A stretch of 32,764 nucleotides of DNA from Fulvivirga sp. (lineage in GTDB: Bacteria > Bacteroidota > Bacteroidia > Cytophagales > Cyclobacteriaceae), in assembly GCA_028280565.1 (NCBI GenBank), contig JANQLQ010000068.1:1-32764 (forward strand), given 5' to 3'. Below, piece by piece: positions 1-8,377 of this stretch. The translations under genes and the position numbers were made by a program. Each line of letters begins with the position of its first letter. The stretch's first letter is position 1. The notes under the pieces were generated by a model. The model was not told the DNA's origin. It saw nothing but the letters and a program-made list of their open reading frames with translations, and ran no database searches.

Positions 1-160
1 TGCTGGCGCCCTTTTCTTTTGTTTCGTTTTCTTTTGGGCGCGCAAAAGAAAATGAAAACTGGACTTAGAACCGCAAAATCCCGCTTAAACTGCTCATTGC
101 GAGGTTTGCATTACACGAGACATCTTAAAAACAATGCTTAATTTGCCAAAATTAAACGTT
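1..160 (+). repeat. Interspersed intergenic repeat, copy A
   Basis: This copy matches 32348-32530 in the same orientation. Positions 10-34 are identical to 32357-32381, and 145-160 are identical to 32514-32529; between them the copies remain clearly alignable with scattered substitutions. Positions 21-36 and 43-59 form an imperfect T-rich/A-rich inverted repeat with a short GC-rich loop, so a transcript could fold into a hairpin. No coding potential is visible. Copy B carries about 23 extra bases in the hairpin loop that copy A lacks. The repeat may continue left of the window. Confidence 0.85.
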
Positions 161-493
161 CTCCAGTCAAATTCAATTTTCAAGGACACCCAACCTTAGT
201 AGCCAGGCAAATACAATAGTCGAAAACTGCAATAATTTGAAGACCTCGGCAGAAAACCATAGCCACTAATTCAAGAAAAACTTTGACTTTTAACCCCTAT
301 TTAAATCCCGAAGGGATGGAATTATTGTAGAAAACAAAAACACCTGGACCAACCCCGAAGGGGTGAAATAATGCCACGCTTACAGGGTTATCCCCACCGT
401 TTTCATCCCTTCGGAATTTAACGACCCAGTTCAACAAGTAACTCCAGCCGAAGACCGACGCTCCTTAAATCAAAACATGGAATACAAAAACGC
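161..493. other. Non-coding stretch downstream of the methyltransferase gene
   Basis: No open reading frame with plausible coding character is visible on either strand. The stretch holds the CCCGAAGGG-type module cluster described separately, and otherwise AT-rich unique sequence. No clear intrinsic terminator for the minus-strand gene ending at 494 was found. Confidence 0.6.
306..415. repeat. Cluster of three CCCGAAGGG palindromic modules
   Basis: Modules lie at about 307-327 (CCCGAAGGGATGGAATTATTG), 353-375 (CCCCGAAGGGGTGAAATAATG) and, inverted, 404-414 (CATCCCTTCGG). Each core is itself a palindrome (CCC-GAA-GGG or CCTTCGG). The outer two are in opposite orientation and their flanks also match (TTAAATCCC... 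and ...GGAATTTA), so 300-420 can form a long imperfect stem. Related modules occur at 32382-32405 and 32591-32614. Confidence 0.75.
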
Positions 494-1405
494 TCAACAC
501 AACTTCCGCATCCAGTAAGAGCTGCCCGCCAGCTCACTAAGCTGTACAGGTAAGTCCATAGCCTTTACAATGTACTGCTTCATCTCTTCGTTATTGCAGA
601 GGTAATTATTCGGACAGGTAGTGACATAATTGGACTGGTTGGTCATAAGCATAGTTGCCAATGGGTACTGTTCTGATTCCCAAGCAAACACCCGCTCCGG
701 GGGGTAGTCATAAGGCAAATGGATGTCGTGAATGTGTATGTTAGCATCCTTGGGCAAAAGGGGAAGGATCTCGAGGAAAAACACGGTTACGTCACTGTTC
801 ATAAAACATCGATGAGAACCATCAAAAAATACGAGGTCGTTGGGCTCTAGCGCTTTGAAAAGATCGAGGTCACAATCTTCCAACCCTTTGCGAATAACGG
901 TATCGGACAGGTCATCGATCTCGGCCCTGGGATAAGGGTCTATAGAAGTGATCTTGGTCCGGAGATTAAAGTCCCGGATGGCCTGCTTTACAAATTTGGT
1001 AGAATTTCCCGATCCTATTTCTATGTATTGGGCCGGGTTAGTTTCGGCCAGCTGACAATACAGCACGATGGCATCGAGGCTTGTAAACCAAGGCTGATCC
1101 CAGTAAGGCGCAACATCGTTCTTTTTTTCTACACTGATATTTTTGATTGGGTCGGAGTAGGCGCTGAAACGATCGAATAACTCCTTGTACTCACCAAGCT
1201 GCGCTGCAAATATGGCATCGATATACTGGAGCTTGGGTTTGAAATAGCCATACCGTGGCTTTTGATTCACCGGGTATTTCAAAAATATCGGGAACCAATT
1301 TCTCATGATCCCCCGGGCCACCTCGTTTTTGTATGGGTAAGACAGGAAATTCTTGGAAAACTTTATTGATTTAGCAAGCATGGGAATGATTTTCGTTATT
1401 TTCAA
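494..1405 (-). CDS. Class I SAM-dependent methyltransferase
   Basis: This is probably a SAM-dependent methyltransferase of the Methyltransf_24 type, acting in the cytoplasm on a sugar or polysaccharide precursor; the substrate cannot be read from sequence. Visible evidence is the glycine-rich motif I YIEIGSGNST at about residues 127-136, followed by a Rossmann-like region with SIDPYPR and the acidic strand LVFFDGSHR at about 191-199. No signal peptide or membrane segment is seen. The longest reading frame begins with TTG and overlaps the stop of the upstream tyrosine kinase gene as TTGA, a four-base coupling. An ATG eight codons in (1381) is the alternative start. It is the last gene of the minus-strand export operon, which supports a role in decorating the exported glycan. 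The family assignment is fairly secure; the role is inferred from position. Confidence 0.75.
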   Translation of the reverse strand: MKITKIIPMLAKSIKFSKNFLSYPYKNEVARGIMRNWFPIFLKYPVNQKPRYGYFKPKLQYIDAIFAAQLGEYKELFDRFSAYSDPIKNISVEKKNDVAPYWDQPWFTSLDAIVLYCQLAETNPAQYIEIGSGNSTKFVKQAIRDFNLRTKITSIDPYPRAEIDDLSDTVIRKGLEDCDLDLFKALEPNDLVFFDGSHRCFMNSDVTVFFLEILPLLPKDANIHIHDIHLPYDYPPERVFAWESEQYPLATMLMTNQSNYVTTCPNNYLCNNEEMKQYIVKAMDLPVQLSELAGSSYWMRKLC

Positions 1406-3762
1406 TAGTACATATGACCGTATTCCTTCATTTTGGCGGGCTTTACTCCATTGAAGACGATGTTCACATTTTTGACATTGTCACGCACCAGTGAAGACAT
1501 CGATCGCTCCACCATTTGTTTAGAAGTATAGTTATATCGAAGAACCACCAAGTTGATATCAAAATAAGGTGACATAATAAAGTAATTCGATGACGCCGTA
1601 AACGGGAGTGTATCCACGATGATCACGTCAAATTCCCTTCTAAAAAGCCTGAACAAATTATCCAGCGCTCCCTCCTTTCCTATTAAATTCTGCGCCTCGC
1701 CATTCGGCGGGAAAGACGCAAAATACAAGTTGCTCGAAGAGCTTTTATTCACCAAGCTATCTCGCTCCGTGGGATCAAAACCATTCAAGTGTTTGTTGAG
1801 CTGTATGATATTGTAAGGGTCCTTTTTGTTAGAGAAATAGCGGCTAAGATTTCCCTTGAAAGGATCTGCGTCAATCACTAAGGTTTTTTTACCCGACAGG
1901 GCAAAGGTTTTGGCCAAGTTGATCGAACAAAAGGTCTTCCCTTCTTTGGAATTTAGCGAGGTCACCCCGATCACCTTATGCCCGGGAGATGTATAGAACT
2001 GTTCTAGGTTCACCACTAAGAACTGGAAAGGCTCTAGGGTGAATTTTTTATGGGTAGCCACCCCTACTTTATACCATTTTTTCCCGTAATCCTGTATCGT
2101 GCCAATGATACGGTTATCGGTCAATTCTTTGATCTCGTCCTTATCCACGATGCTTTGCTTAAAAAATAAATGCCCGATAATGACCATCAACGGGATAGCG
2201 AAGCCAAGGACCAAGGCTGCCGCCAAGATCAATTTCTTATTGGGCGAAACCGGCGCATTGCTGGTAAGTCGAGCGTAGTCCACCACCGTTTTATCCGATA
2301 GGTTAGAAGCTATAGCGATACTGGCCTCTGCCCGCCTTTCTAACAGGTAATTATAAAGATTATCGTTCAGGTCAAACTTTCTTTCGATGTTGATCAGGTC
2401 CCGCTCACTTTCGGGGAGCTGGTTCAATTGTCTTGACAGGACATTGATCCTCCGCCTATTATCCGCAATGGCCAAATCGGAAGAAATGATCAGGTTATTG
2501 ATGTTCTCAAAGAGGTTCTCCTTGATGGTGCTGATCTTTCTCTCTAAAACCTTAAGTACCGGGTTGTTTTCATTCGAACTGTAGGATTTTTCAATTTTCT
2601 CCTTGTTCAATTCTGACAGTTGGATCAGCAGGTTATTCAGGAAAGGGTCATGGACATCTACGGATGAAGGGGCCACCACGTCGATCACCGCCTCATCGCG
2701 CTTAAGATTGGCCAGGGTATTTTTAAAATAGGAATTTTGTACCCTCAGCCTTGCTTGGTCCTCTTCCAACTCCTGTAGTTGCTGGGTCAAATTCTCAGAG
2801 GTCGTAGGAATATCAATGATCTGGTTAGAAGCCCGGAACGACTGTAAATTACTCTCCACATTCTTTAAGGAATCATAGACCAGGCCCAGCTGGCCATCCA
2901 GGAATTCAATGGTCTTTAACCCCAGCCGGTTCTTTTTCTCCAGGTCGTTTTGAATGTACACATCGACCAGGGTGTTTATAAAATTGACCCCGCGGTCGGG
3001 CAGTGGACTCGTATACGCCACGTTGACGATATTCGACTCCTTGGAAATAGGAGATATTTTAAGTTTATCCGAATACTTTTTGGTGACTTGATCGAGACTG
3101 TTCACCACGAAAAAATAGGGGTCGTCATAATTGATGCCCATAGAATCCACCACGAGCTGGAAGGATAAATAAGGGCTGGTATATGCGCTGTCTATGGGAA
3201 CAGTCTCGCTGATCTCCACGGTAATATTTTTTGCCAGCAGCTCGTCTTGCTGAATGTCGAATACCTTGGCATTTTCGCTCTCAAAAGTGACGGTGTAGTA
3301 ATACGGGTCTAAAAACTTAACGTAAACAGGCACATTGATCATCTGGGGCTGGCTCTCGTCAAGGATCACCCCAAAGGGCGCCTGCAAGACTTCTTCCGGG
3401 AACTCGACGGCCCCTAAGATCGAGGGGCTTTTGAAGTAGCTAACCGTAACGTCGAGTCTTTCCAATGCCTGTTTGATCATGGAAAAAGAAGACAAAATAC
3501 CGATCTCGTCTTCCAGCTCGGCATTTCCTACCACGAGCTCTAACCCGGTAAAAAACTTATTCTTATCGGAAGGTCTTTTTTCAGATACGCTGATATCCTT
3601 GAGTTGAACTTTAGCGGCCACCTGGTACTGCCCGGGCGTTGTGCGTAAATAAAGGACCGCTAGCAAAAGGCAAATGGACACGCTCACGGCAAAAAAGAGC
3701 CATTTTGATAACAGGTAATCTACTATCCTCTTGATATCGATGTAGTTGTTATCTCTCTGCAT
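1402..3762 (-). CDS. wzc: Wzc-type polysaccharide co-polymerase and tyrosine autokinase
   Basis: This is an inner-membrane protein that controls chain length and export of the polysaccharide and phosphorylates its own C-terminal tyrosines. Domains in order are an N-terminal cytoplasmic stub with a first membrane segment (about 18-38), a Wzz-like periplasmic region, a long coiled coil (about 270-460), a second membrane segment (about 510-532) and a cytoplasmic BY-kinase domain. The kinase shows Walker A SLNSKEGKT, Walker A' VIDADPFKG and Walker B VIIVDTLPF. The first glycine of the usual Walker A is not conserved. The tail carries only three tyrosines (EYGHMYY; Y781, Y785 and Y786), fewer than in many relatives. 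The gene starts with ATG 11 bases after the Wza-type gene and overlaps the methyltransferase start. No low-molecular-weight phosphatase partner (Wzb or CpsB) is in the window. Confidence 0.93.
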   Translation of the reverse strand: MQRDNNYIDIKRIVDYLLSKWLFFAVSVSICLLLAVLYLRTTPGQYQVAAKVQLKDISVSEKRPSDKNKFFTGLELVVGNAELEDEIGILSSFSMIKQALERLDVTVSYFKSPSILGAVEFPEEVLQAPFGVILDESQPQMINVPVYVKFLDPYYYTVTFESENAKVFDIQQDELLAKNITVEISETVPIDSAYTSPYLSFQLVVDSMGINYDDPYFFVVNSLDQVTKKYSDKLKISPISKESNIVNVAYTSPLPDRGVNFINTLVDVYIQNDLEKKNRLGLKTIEFLDGQLGLVYDSLKNVESNLQSFRASNQIIDIPTTSENLTQQLQELEEDQARLRVQNSYFKNTLANLKRDEAVIDVVAPSSVDVHDPFLNNLLIQLSELNKEKIEKSYSSNENNPVLKVLERKISTIKENLFENINNLIISSDLAIADNRRRINVLSRQLNQLPESERDLINIERKFDLNDNLYNYLLERRAEASIAIASNLSDKTVVDYARLTSNAPVSPNKKLILAAALVLGFAIPLMVIIGHLFFKQSIVDKDEIKELTDNRIIGTIQDYGKKWYKVGVATHKKFTLEPFQFLVVNLEQFYTSPGHKVIGVTSLNSKEGKTFCSINLAKTFALSGKKTLVIDADPFKGNLSRYFSNKKDPYNIIQLNKHLNGFDPTERDSLVNKSSSSNLYFASFPPNGEAQNLIGKEGALDNLFRLFRREFDVIIVDTLPFTASSNYFIMSPYFDINLVVLRYNYTSKQMVERSMSSLVRDNVKNVNIVFNGVKPAKMKEYGHMYY

Positions 3763-3773
3763 ACTGGTAGCGG

Positions 3774-4559
3774 CTAGTTATCATCGAGGTATGACAGGAT
3801 CAAAAGCGTAGAAGAAACCGCCCCAAAGACTATACTGGACAGTGTAAAGGTATTTAGGTTATTCCTTGTATTCTTTGCTTTAAGGGGCTGCACATACACA
3901 ACATCGTTGGGTTTCAAGTAGTAGTACTCTGAAGCCAGGACCTTGGGATCTTTTAGGTTGACCAAGATCGCCTCGGAACCCTCATCCACCTGGCGGATAA
4001 TGGTGATGTTTTCACGGTTGCCAAAGTCCGTAAGGTCACCTGCCAGCCCCAAGCCCTCTAGCAAAGTGGCCTGGTCATTATAAATGAAGTAGTATCCCGG
4101 GTTATTCACTTCGCCCAGTACGGTGATCTTAAAGCTTACCAGCTTTAGCAGGATGGAGGCATTGCTAAGGTACGGCTGCAGGGTGTTTTTTACCAATTCC
4201 TGCGCTTGGTTCACCGATAGTCCTGCTACCTCGATCTTGCCGGCCTCCGGGAGATCGATGGTCCCGTCCAGGTCAATGGAATAGCTATTGATGTAGAACC
4301 CCGGGTTGGTGAAATTCAAAAGCCCGTTTTCCGGCATGATGTTAAAATAATCCGCCGTCTCTTTGTCCAGGGTCTTTATCCTGATATTCACCACATCCCC
4401 GGGCTGCAAAAAGTAGGTAGAATTTCCATTAGGAATGGCAGTGGGCCGGTTATAATTAAAGGCCGGGTCCGGGAAATAGATCACTTTTTTGTTAGGAATG
4501 CATGAGCAAAGAAATAGCGCTGTGACAATGTATAGCCCGATTTTAAGGTCAATCTTCAT
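3774..4559 (-). CDS. wza: Wza-type polysaccharide export lipoprotein
   Basis: This outer-membrane export protein partners the adjacent Wzc-type kinase. A lipoprotein signal ends at Cys20 (LFLCSC). The mature protein begins IPNKK, without an acidic cluster after the cysteine, which fits retention on the periplasmic face. The Poly_export domain opens at about residue 48 with YFLQPGDVVNIRI, and an SLBB-like segment follows (ITVLGEVNNPGYY at about 144-156). The C-terminus has a hydrophobic segment (about 238-257) ending in LDDN, as in Bacteroidota homologues with a C-terminal membrane helix. At 261 residues it is shorter than E. coli Wza, as is usual in this phylum. It starts with ATG 42 bases after the one-TIG lipoprotein gene and is probably in the same operon. 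Confidence 0.93.
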   Translation of the reverse strand: MKIDLKIGLYIVTALFLCSCIPNKKVIYFPDPAFNYNRPTAIPNGNSTYFLQPGDVVNIRIKTLDKETADYFNIMPENGLLNFTNPGFYINSYSIDLDGTIDLPEAGKIEVAGLSVNQAQELVKNTLQPYLSNASILLKLVSFKITVLGEVNNPGYYFIYNDQATLLEGLGLAGDLTDFGNRENITIIRQVDEGSEAILVNLKDPKVLASEYYYLKPNDVVYVQPLKAKNTRNNLNTFTLSSIVFGAVSSTLLILSYLDDN

Positions 4560-4601
4560 ACTTGGATCAATATCCGCCTCATAATTTTCAAAAACACTGG
4601 T

Positions 4602-5768
4602 TTACAAACGTACTAAATGACCATGGTTGATAGGTTGAAAGAGTATTTCCGGTTGTGCATTTTCTTTATCCAGGGATAGGCGTAAGATACCCCCGTCAGC
4701 ATAATTGTTGTTGTTTGCCCCGCGAGAGTTCATCCAGTAAAGGTTACGGTTTCCCTGGTCTACAAAAATGGACAGTATGTTCTCCCCTATGCCATCATCA
4801 GAATGAAACAATTTCTCCAGCTCATTCTTACCGGCAACGCTTCCAGTCATGATCCTGGAATCGCCAAATGTAGGGGTGTCTGCAATGTAAACCGTCCCAT
4901 TTTGTTTGTCTATGGTAAAATCAACGGGCCTTTTTAACCCATTTTCACCACCAAACAGGACCGCCGGTTCCGACTTCTCGTTGATATCAGCTTTCATGAT
5001 CTGCCCCAGGTCAGCCTCTGCCCAGTAGATGATCTCATTTTCCAAGTCCATTTCAATACTTTTTGGCCGTATCCTTTCGGCATATAGGGTCTCATGAGAA
5101 GTAGAGTCCTTTAAATTTACCCGGCCGATTGAATTTTGATTAGCGTAGTAAAGCCATTGATCATTGCCCAGGCAAATATCCTCCAGGCCCTCCCCAAGGG
5201 TCATGATCACTTCGGGCGCTTTACCTTCTCCGTCCAGGTCCATTTTATAAATAGTGCCATAAAAATTACCATAGTAAAGCACATTGTTGGCCTGGTCTAT
5301 TTCCAGCCCTCTTGTAAATGCACTTTCCACCAACAGCTCCATGGAAATACCATCCTCGGTCATGATCCCCCTGTATATCTCGTGCTGTGTCCAATAAACA
5401 GCGGGCACATTTCCCGGGACCGGTAAAACCGTGCAGGATACCGCGTTAGAATAAAACCGGGAATCACTACTGGTCACTTTCAGCCGTGATGTTTCGGCGG
5501 CCATCTTGGGCACCTTTATCCTCAGTGACATGGACGATTTGAAATCAACGGAATCTACTTCAACATCTCCAATGTATACTTTTGACTGGTCAGAAAAATT
5601 CGCGCCATAGATAGTCACAAATGTGCCGGGCATTGCTCTATTGGGATGTATTTCCGAAATAGCGATATCCGAATTTCCCTTCAATTCCCCTGTTTGATCT
5701 TTTTCTTTAGAAGAATTACAAGCCCATACTGCAAGGGTAAAAACAACGAGTACTAATAGTCGATCCAT
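4602..5768 (-). CDS. Lipoprotein with one IPT/TIG domain and a YWTD-like beta-propeller
   Basis: This is a probable surface lipoprotein of unknown ligand. The longest frame extends to 5855 and overlaps the sulfotransferase gene, but the ATG at 5768 gives a clean lipoprotein signal ending LAVWAC (Cys17), so that start is chosen. The mature N-terminus NSSKEKDQ has charged and acidic residues just after the cysteine, resembling the lipoprotein export signal for surface display in Bacteroidota. One TIG domain spans about residues 37-113 (begins IHPNRAMPG, with VTIYGANF). From about 120 to the end, repeated blades carry YW or YY motifs (VYWTQ, LYYGN, LYYAN, IYWAE, VYIAD, LYWMN), suggesting a six-bladed YWTD/NHL-type propeller. 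It is paralogous to 6551-8365 and 8378-9976 and lies just upstream of wza. Confidence 0.8.
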   Translation of the reverse strand: MDRLLVLVVFTLAVWACNSSKEKDQTGELKGNSDIAISEIHPNRAMPGTFVTIYGANFSDQSKVYIGDVEVDSVDFKSSMSLRIKVPKMAAETSRLKVTSSDSRFYSNAVSCTVLPVPGNVPAVYWTQHEIYRGIMTEDGISMELLVESAFTRGLEIDQANNVLYYGNFYGTIYKMDLDGEGKAPEVIMTLGEGLEDICLGNDQWLYYANQNSIGRVNLKDSTSHETLYAERIRPKSIEMDLENEIIYWAEADLGQIMKADINEKSEPAVLFGGENGLKRPVDFTIDKQNGTVYIADTPTFGDSRIMTGSVAGKNELEKLFHSDDGIGENILSIFVDQGNRNLYWMNSRGANNNNYADGGILRLSLDKENAQPEILFQPINHGHLVRL

Positions 5769-5784
5769 AGCTTTAAATTTGAAA

Positions 5785-6438
5785 TCAGTTGGTTTGAAGC
5801 AATGATGGTATTGAATAATTAAAGCGTTCAATATCTTCCCTAAACCCCTCGGCAACCATTTTTAACGACTTTTCAGAGTAATGTTTTAAAAAGTCATGAT
5901 CCGCCCTGCTCCGGTTCAAATGGGGCAGTTCTGCCTCCACTTTAAGCCTTTGGCATACCTTTTCAAAATCGGCATGCAGGTTTTCGAATTTCCCGATAAA
6001 ATCAACCAGCAGGTTACCATCTTCATCACAAAACGCCTTCATCTGCAAGTGCAGGTCATTATTTACCCGCCATTCAATGTATTGATCAAAGCTGGTCATG
6101 TTTTTTATGATCCTGTGCTGAGGATGCTTGTGATTTTTCAGCATGAATGTGTATAACGAAACCTGCCAATCCCACGGGTTACGTACAAAGCCAAATTTGT
6201 AATAAGAGTTAAAGATCCCTACGCCCATCTTTGCTTTAAGCTCCCGGGCGGTGATGTGAAAGGGATATTTAAAAGGGTAATGACCCGGGAGAACACGGGC
6301 TGATTGTAGTGCGCGAATAACCGCATTATTCTTTCGCCGATGCGTATTAGAGTAGGGGTGTAACGCCTTACCTACACTGGATCCCGCCACTTTATAATTA
6401 TGAATAAATATAAAATTTTTGGAGTCAGAGATCAGCAT
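5785..6438 (-). CDS. Sulfotransferase (family 2 type)
   Basis: This is predicted to move a sulfuryl group from PAPS to a carbohydrate. The PAPS-binding loops are visible: the 5'-phosphosulfate loop is YKVAGSS at residues 15-21, a variant of the PKTGGTS-type motif, and the 3'-phosphate loop is VRNPWDWQVS at 85-94. The C-terminus has the usual IGKFENLHADFEKV segment and a final DIERFNY. No signal peptide is seen, so it should be cytoplasmic. At 217 residues it is within the size range of bacterial members. It lies between two TIG-lipoprotein genes in an exopolysaccharide locus, so the likely substrate is the exported glycan or its lipid-linked repeat unit (inference). There are 112 bases upstream and 16 bases before the next gene. 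PAPS synthesis genes are not in the window. Confidence 0.85.
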   Translation of the reverse strand: MLISDSKNFIFIHNYKVAGSSVGKALHPYSNTHRRKNNAVIRALQSARVLPGHYPFKYPFHITARELKAKMGVGIFNSYYKFGFVRNPWDWQVSLYTFMLKNHKHPQHRIIKNMTSFDQYIEWRVNNDLHLQMKAFCDEDGNLLVDFIGKFENLHADFEKVCQRLKVEAELPHLNRSRADHDFLKHYSEKSLKMVAEGFREDIERFNYSIPSLLQTN

Positions 6439-6550
6439 ATATTCCTCGTAATCAATTTTTAACTAGTAAAACTAGGTAATAATCTTTCCTCTAAGGTTAC
6501 CCGAAAATTATCTAATCATAAAAGAAGTAAGAGGCCGCTAGGCTCACCGG

Positions 6551-8365
6551 TCAATCGGGTTCTATCAAGTCAAAATAGATCCCATTCCTGATCCCGGATA
6601 CCAGCACCTGCACCTGTGACGGATCACGGCTCACTGGCGCACTCCGGATACTTCCCTCTTCCTCTTTCACGATCCAATAAAGCGTTTGCCCGTCGCTGGA
6701 CAGTTCCAGGTCAGTGATATGATCTCCTATGCCATCCCCCTGGTCATAGATGGCTTGGAGAGGTGCAGAACCATCCTTAGGTCCTGAAAGGATCACCGAG
6801 TTAGAGCCGGAACCTCCAATTTTTGGCTGGACTGGGAAATGGGCAGCCTTCACCACGTAAAGGTCGGACTCCCCTACCGCAAGAGCAACATATTTATCCG
6901 AAGGATTATCGTTATGATCATTGGAATAAAGGGTATTATCCGCAGGGTTCGTCACATCGAGGGATTTGATCACATTCAGGCCGGACAGTTCGCCGCAGAA
7001 ATAGACCATCCCATCCCTGTATTTCATATTCACTACGCCGTTCCGGGTAAATGAACGCTGCCCCCTGAGTAACGCTTCACTGGCTCCATCCCCTAAATTG
7101 ATTTCCCTGATTTCCGTTTCGCCACTGTATACATAAGCCTGCTGGTTGGCCCTATTTAAAGCAATATCTCCCGTTACCTCATCGCGGACGGCACTCGAGG
7201 TCATGGTTTGCAAGTCTCCTTCAAAAATTTCAAAGATGGTGGTAAAATAGATCTTATCATTCCCCGGGTCCAGTGTTACACCAATGTTGGGGTTGGTCGA
7301 GAGATTCAGTGCATTGATGACACCCCCATCAATGGTAGGTTCGGCTACATACAAGGAGTCGTCTATCCTCACCTGCTGGTCGGGGTCGTTGAGACCTACA
7401 TAATAGAACACCGGCAAGGCCAGCCTTTCTAGCACCGTAAAGGTCAGTGGGTCGGTGGTTAATGCTTCTCCATCATCAGCGATCACTGTTACGGAAACAT
7501 TCACCTCTAAACTGCCAAGCCCTTCTACATCGATCTCCGTAGGGACATTGACCACGATCCTTGTCTCTTCTAATTCTACCAGGTCCGCATCTCGCAAGAT
7601 CTCCCCCCCGAAGTCTACGCTAATACTATCCCGATCCGTTTTAAAACGACTTCCGAATATCTCCACCGTAGCGCCTCCAAATCCTGTAGCAGGACTCATT
7701 GATAACAGCAACGGCCGGTCGGGGTCCAACACGGTGAAGTCAAGCCCGGGCGTGTACACGGTATCCCCCTGTACGAGGATACCCGCAAAGATCTCAACGG
7801 GTCCCGATTCAATTTCTGCGGGAATGACCAAGTCGATTTGACTAAAACTTGCTCCAATGATAGAATCTACTTCAACGGCACCAAAAAATACCACTAACCG
7901 GCTAAGATCGGAGGACAGGTTTTGCCCACGCAGGGATATCTTTTCCCCGGGAAAGCCTACATTAGGCGTTACTGCCGTCAGGGTGGGCGACAGCTGGAAT
8001 GGAACACTGCTGATTGTACTAAAGGGCCCTACAGCAATTTGAAGAGGGCCTATTTGCGCATCTTCGGGAACCACCACGTTCAACTGTTCGCCGGTAGCCG
8101 AAGTGACCCGGGCGGTCACCTGCGAAGATTGGAACTGGATCAAATTCCTGATGGGATCCGGGTTAAAACCACTCCCGAAAAGTTGTATCGTATCTCCACT
8201 GAGGGCAGAGATAGGCTCTATCCTAGTCACGGCGAGGTCATTGGATGATAGGTCCACATCTGTGGCGTCTTCACAGGATAAGAAGACAAACACCCCACAG
8301 GCTAGCAGCCATAGGGCGGACCGGGTCAAGACCAAGGGACAACGTTTCGGAAGAACTCGTATCAT
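6551..8365 (-). CDS. Lipoprotein with three IPT/TIG domains and a YWTD-like beta-propeller
   Basis: This is the largest of three paralogous lipoproteins. A long signal region ends in the lipobox FLSC (Cys31), followed by the acidic EDATDVD, a Bacteroidota-type surface export signal. Three TIG domains follow, at about 45-125 (IEPISALSGDTIQLFGSGF), 127-208 (VTPNVGFPGEKISLRG) and 213-310 (MSPATGFGGATVEIFGSRF). The C-terminal region (about 316-604) has propeller-like repeats (VFYYVG, IYFTT, VYFCG, LYVVK, LYWIV) and a final blade with DGIGDHITDLELSSDG. The middle blades keep the YWTD signature less well than in its sisters. ATG at 8365 is 12 bases from the stop of the upstream paralogue. The ligand is unknown; binding of the cell's own polysaccharide is inferred from position only. 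Confidence 0.8.
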   Translation of the reverse strand: MIRVLPKRCPLVLTRSALWLLACGVFVFLSCEDATDVDLSSNDLAVTRIEPISALSGDTIQLFGSGFNPDPIRNLIQFQSSQVTARVTSATGEQLNVVVPEDAQIGPLQIAVGPFSTISSVPFQLSPTLTAVTPNVGFPGEKISLRGQNLSSDLSRLVVFFGAVEVDSIIGASFSQIDLVIPAEIESGPVEIFAGILVQGDTVYTPGLDFTVLDPDRPLLLSMSPATGFGGATVEIFGSRFKTDRDSISVDFGGEILRDADLVELEETRIVVNVPTEIDVEGLGSLEVNVSVTVIADDGEALTTDPLTFTVLERLALPVFYYVGLNDPDQQVRIDDSLYVAEPTIDGGVINALNLSTNPNIGVTLDPGNDKIYFTTIFEIFEGDLQTMTSSAVRDEVTGDIALNRANQQAYVYSGETEIREINLGDGASEALLRGQRSFTRNGVVNMKYRDGMVYFCGELSGLNVIKSLDVTNPADNTLYSNDHNDNPSDKYVALAVGESDLYVVKAAHFPVQPKIGGSGSNSVILSGPKDGSAPLQAIYDQGDGIGDHITDLELSSDGQTLYWIVKEEEGSIRSAPVSRDPSQVQVLVSGIRNGIYFDLIEPD

Positions 8366-8377
8366 GCCATGCTTTGT

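Noticed and set aside
1-420. CRISPR array
   Set aside because: The repeats are few, short, in mixed orientation and irregularly spaced, and no cas gene is in the window.
5769-5855. N-terminal extension of the one-TIG lipoprotein up to 5855
   Set aside because: It overlaps the sulfotransferase gene and would bury a clean lipoprotein signal (LAVWAC) that begins at the ATG at 5768.
7455-7841. 128-codon plus-strand frame opposite the three-TIG lipoprotein
   Set aside because: Low-complexity serine/threonine-rich shadow of the minus-strand gene with no independent features.
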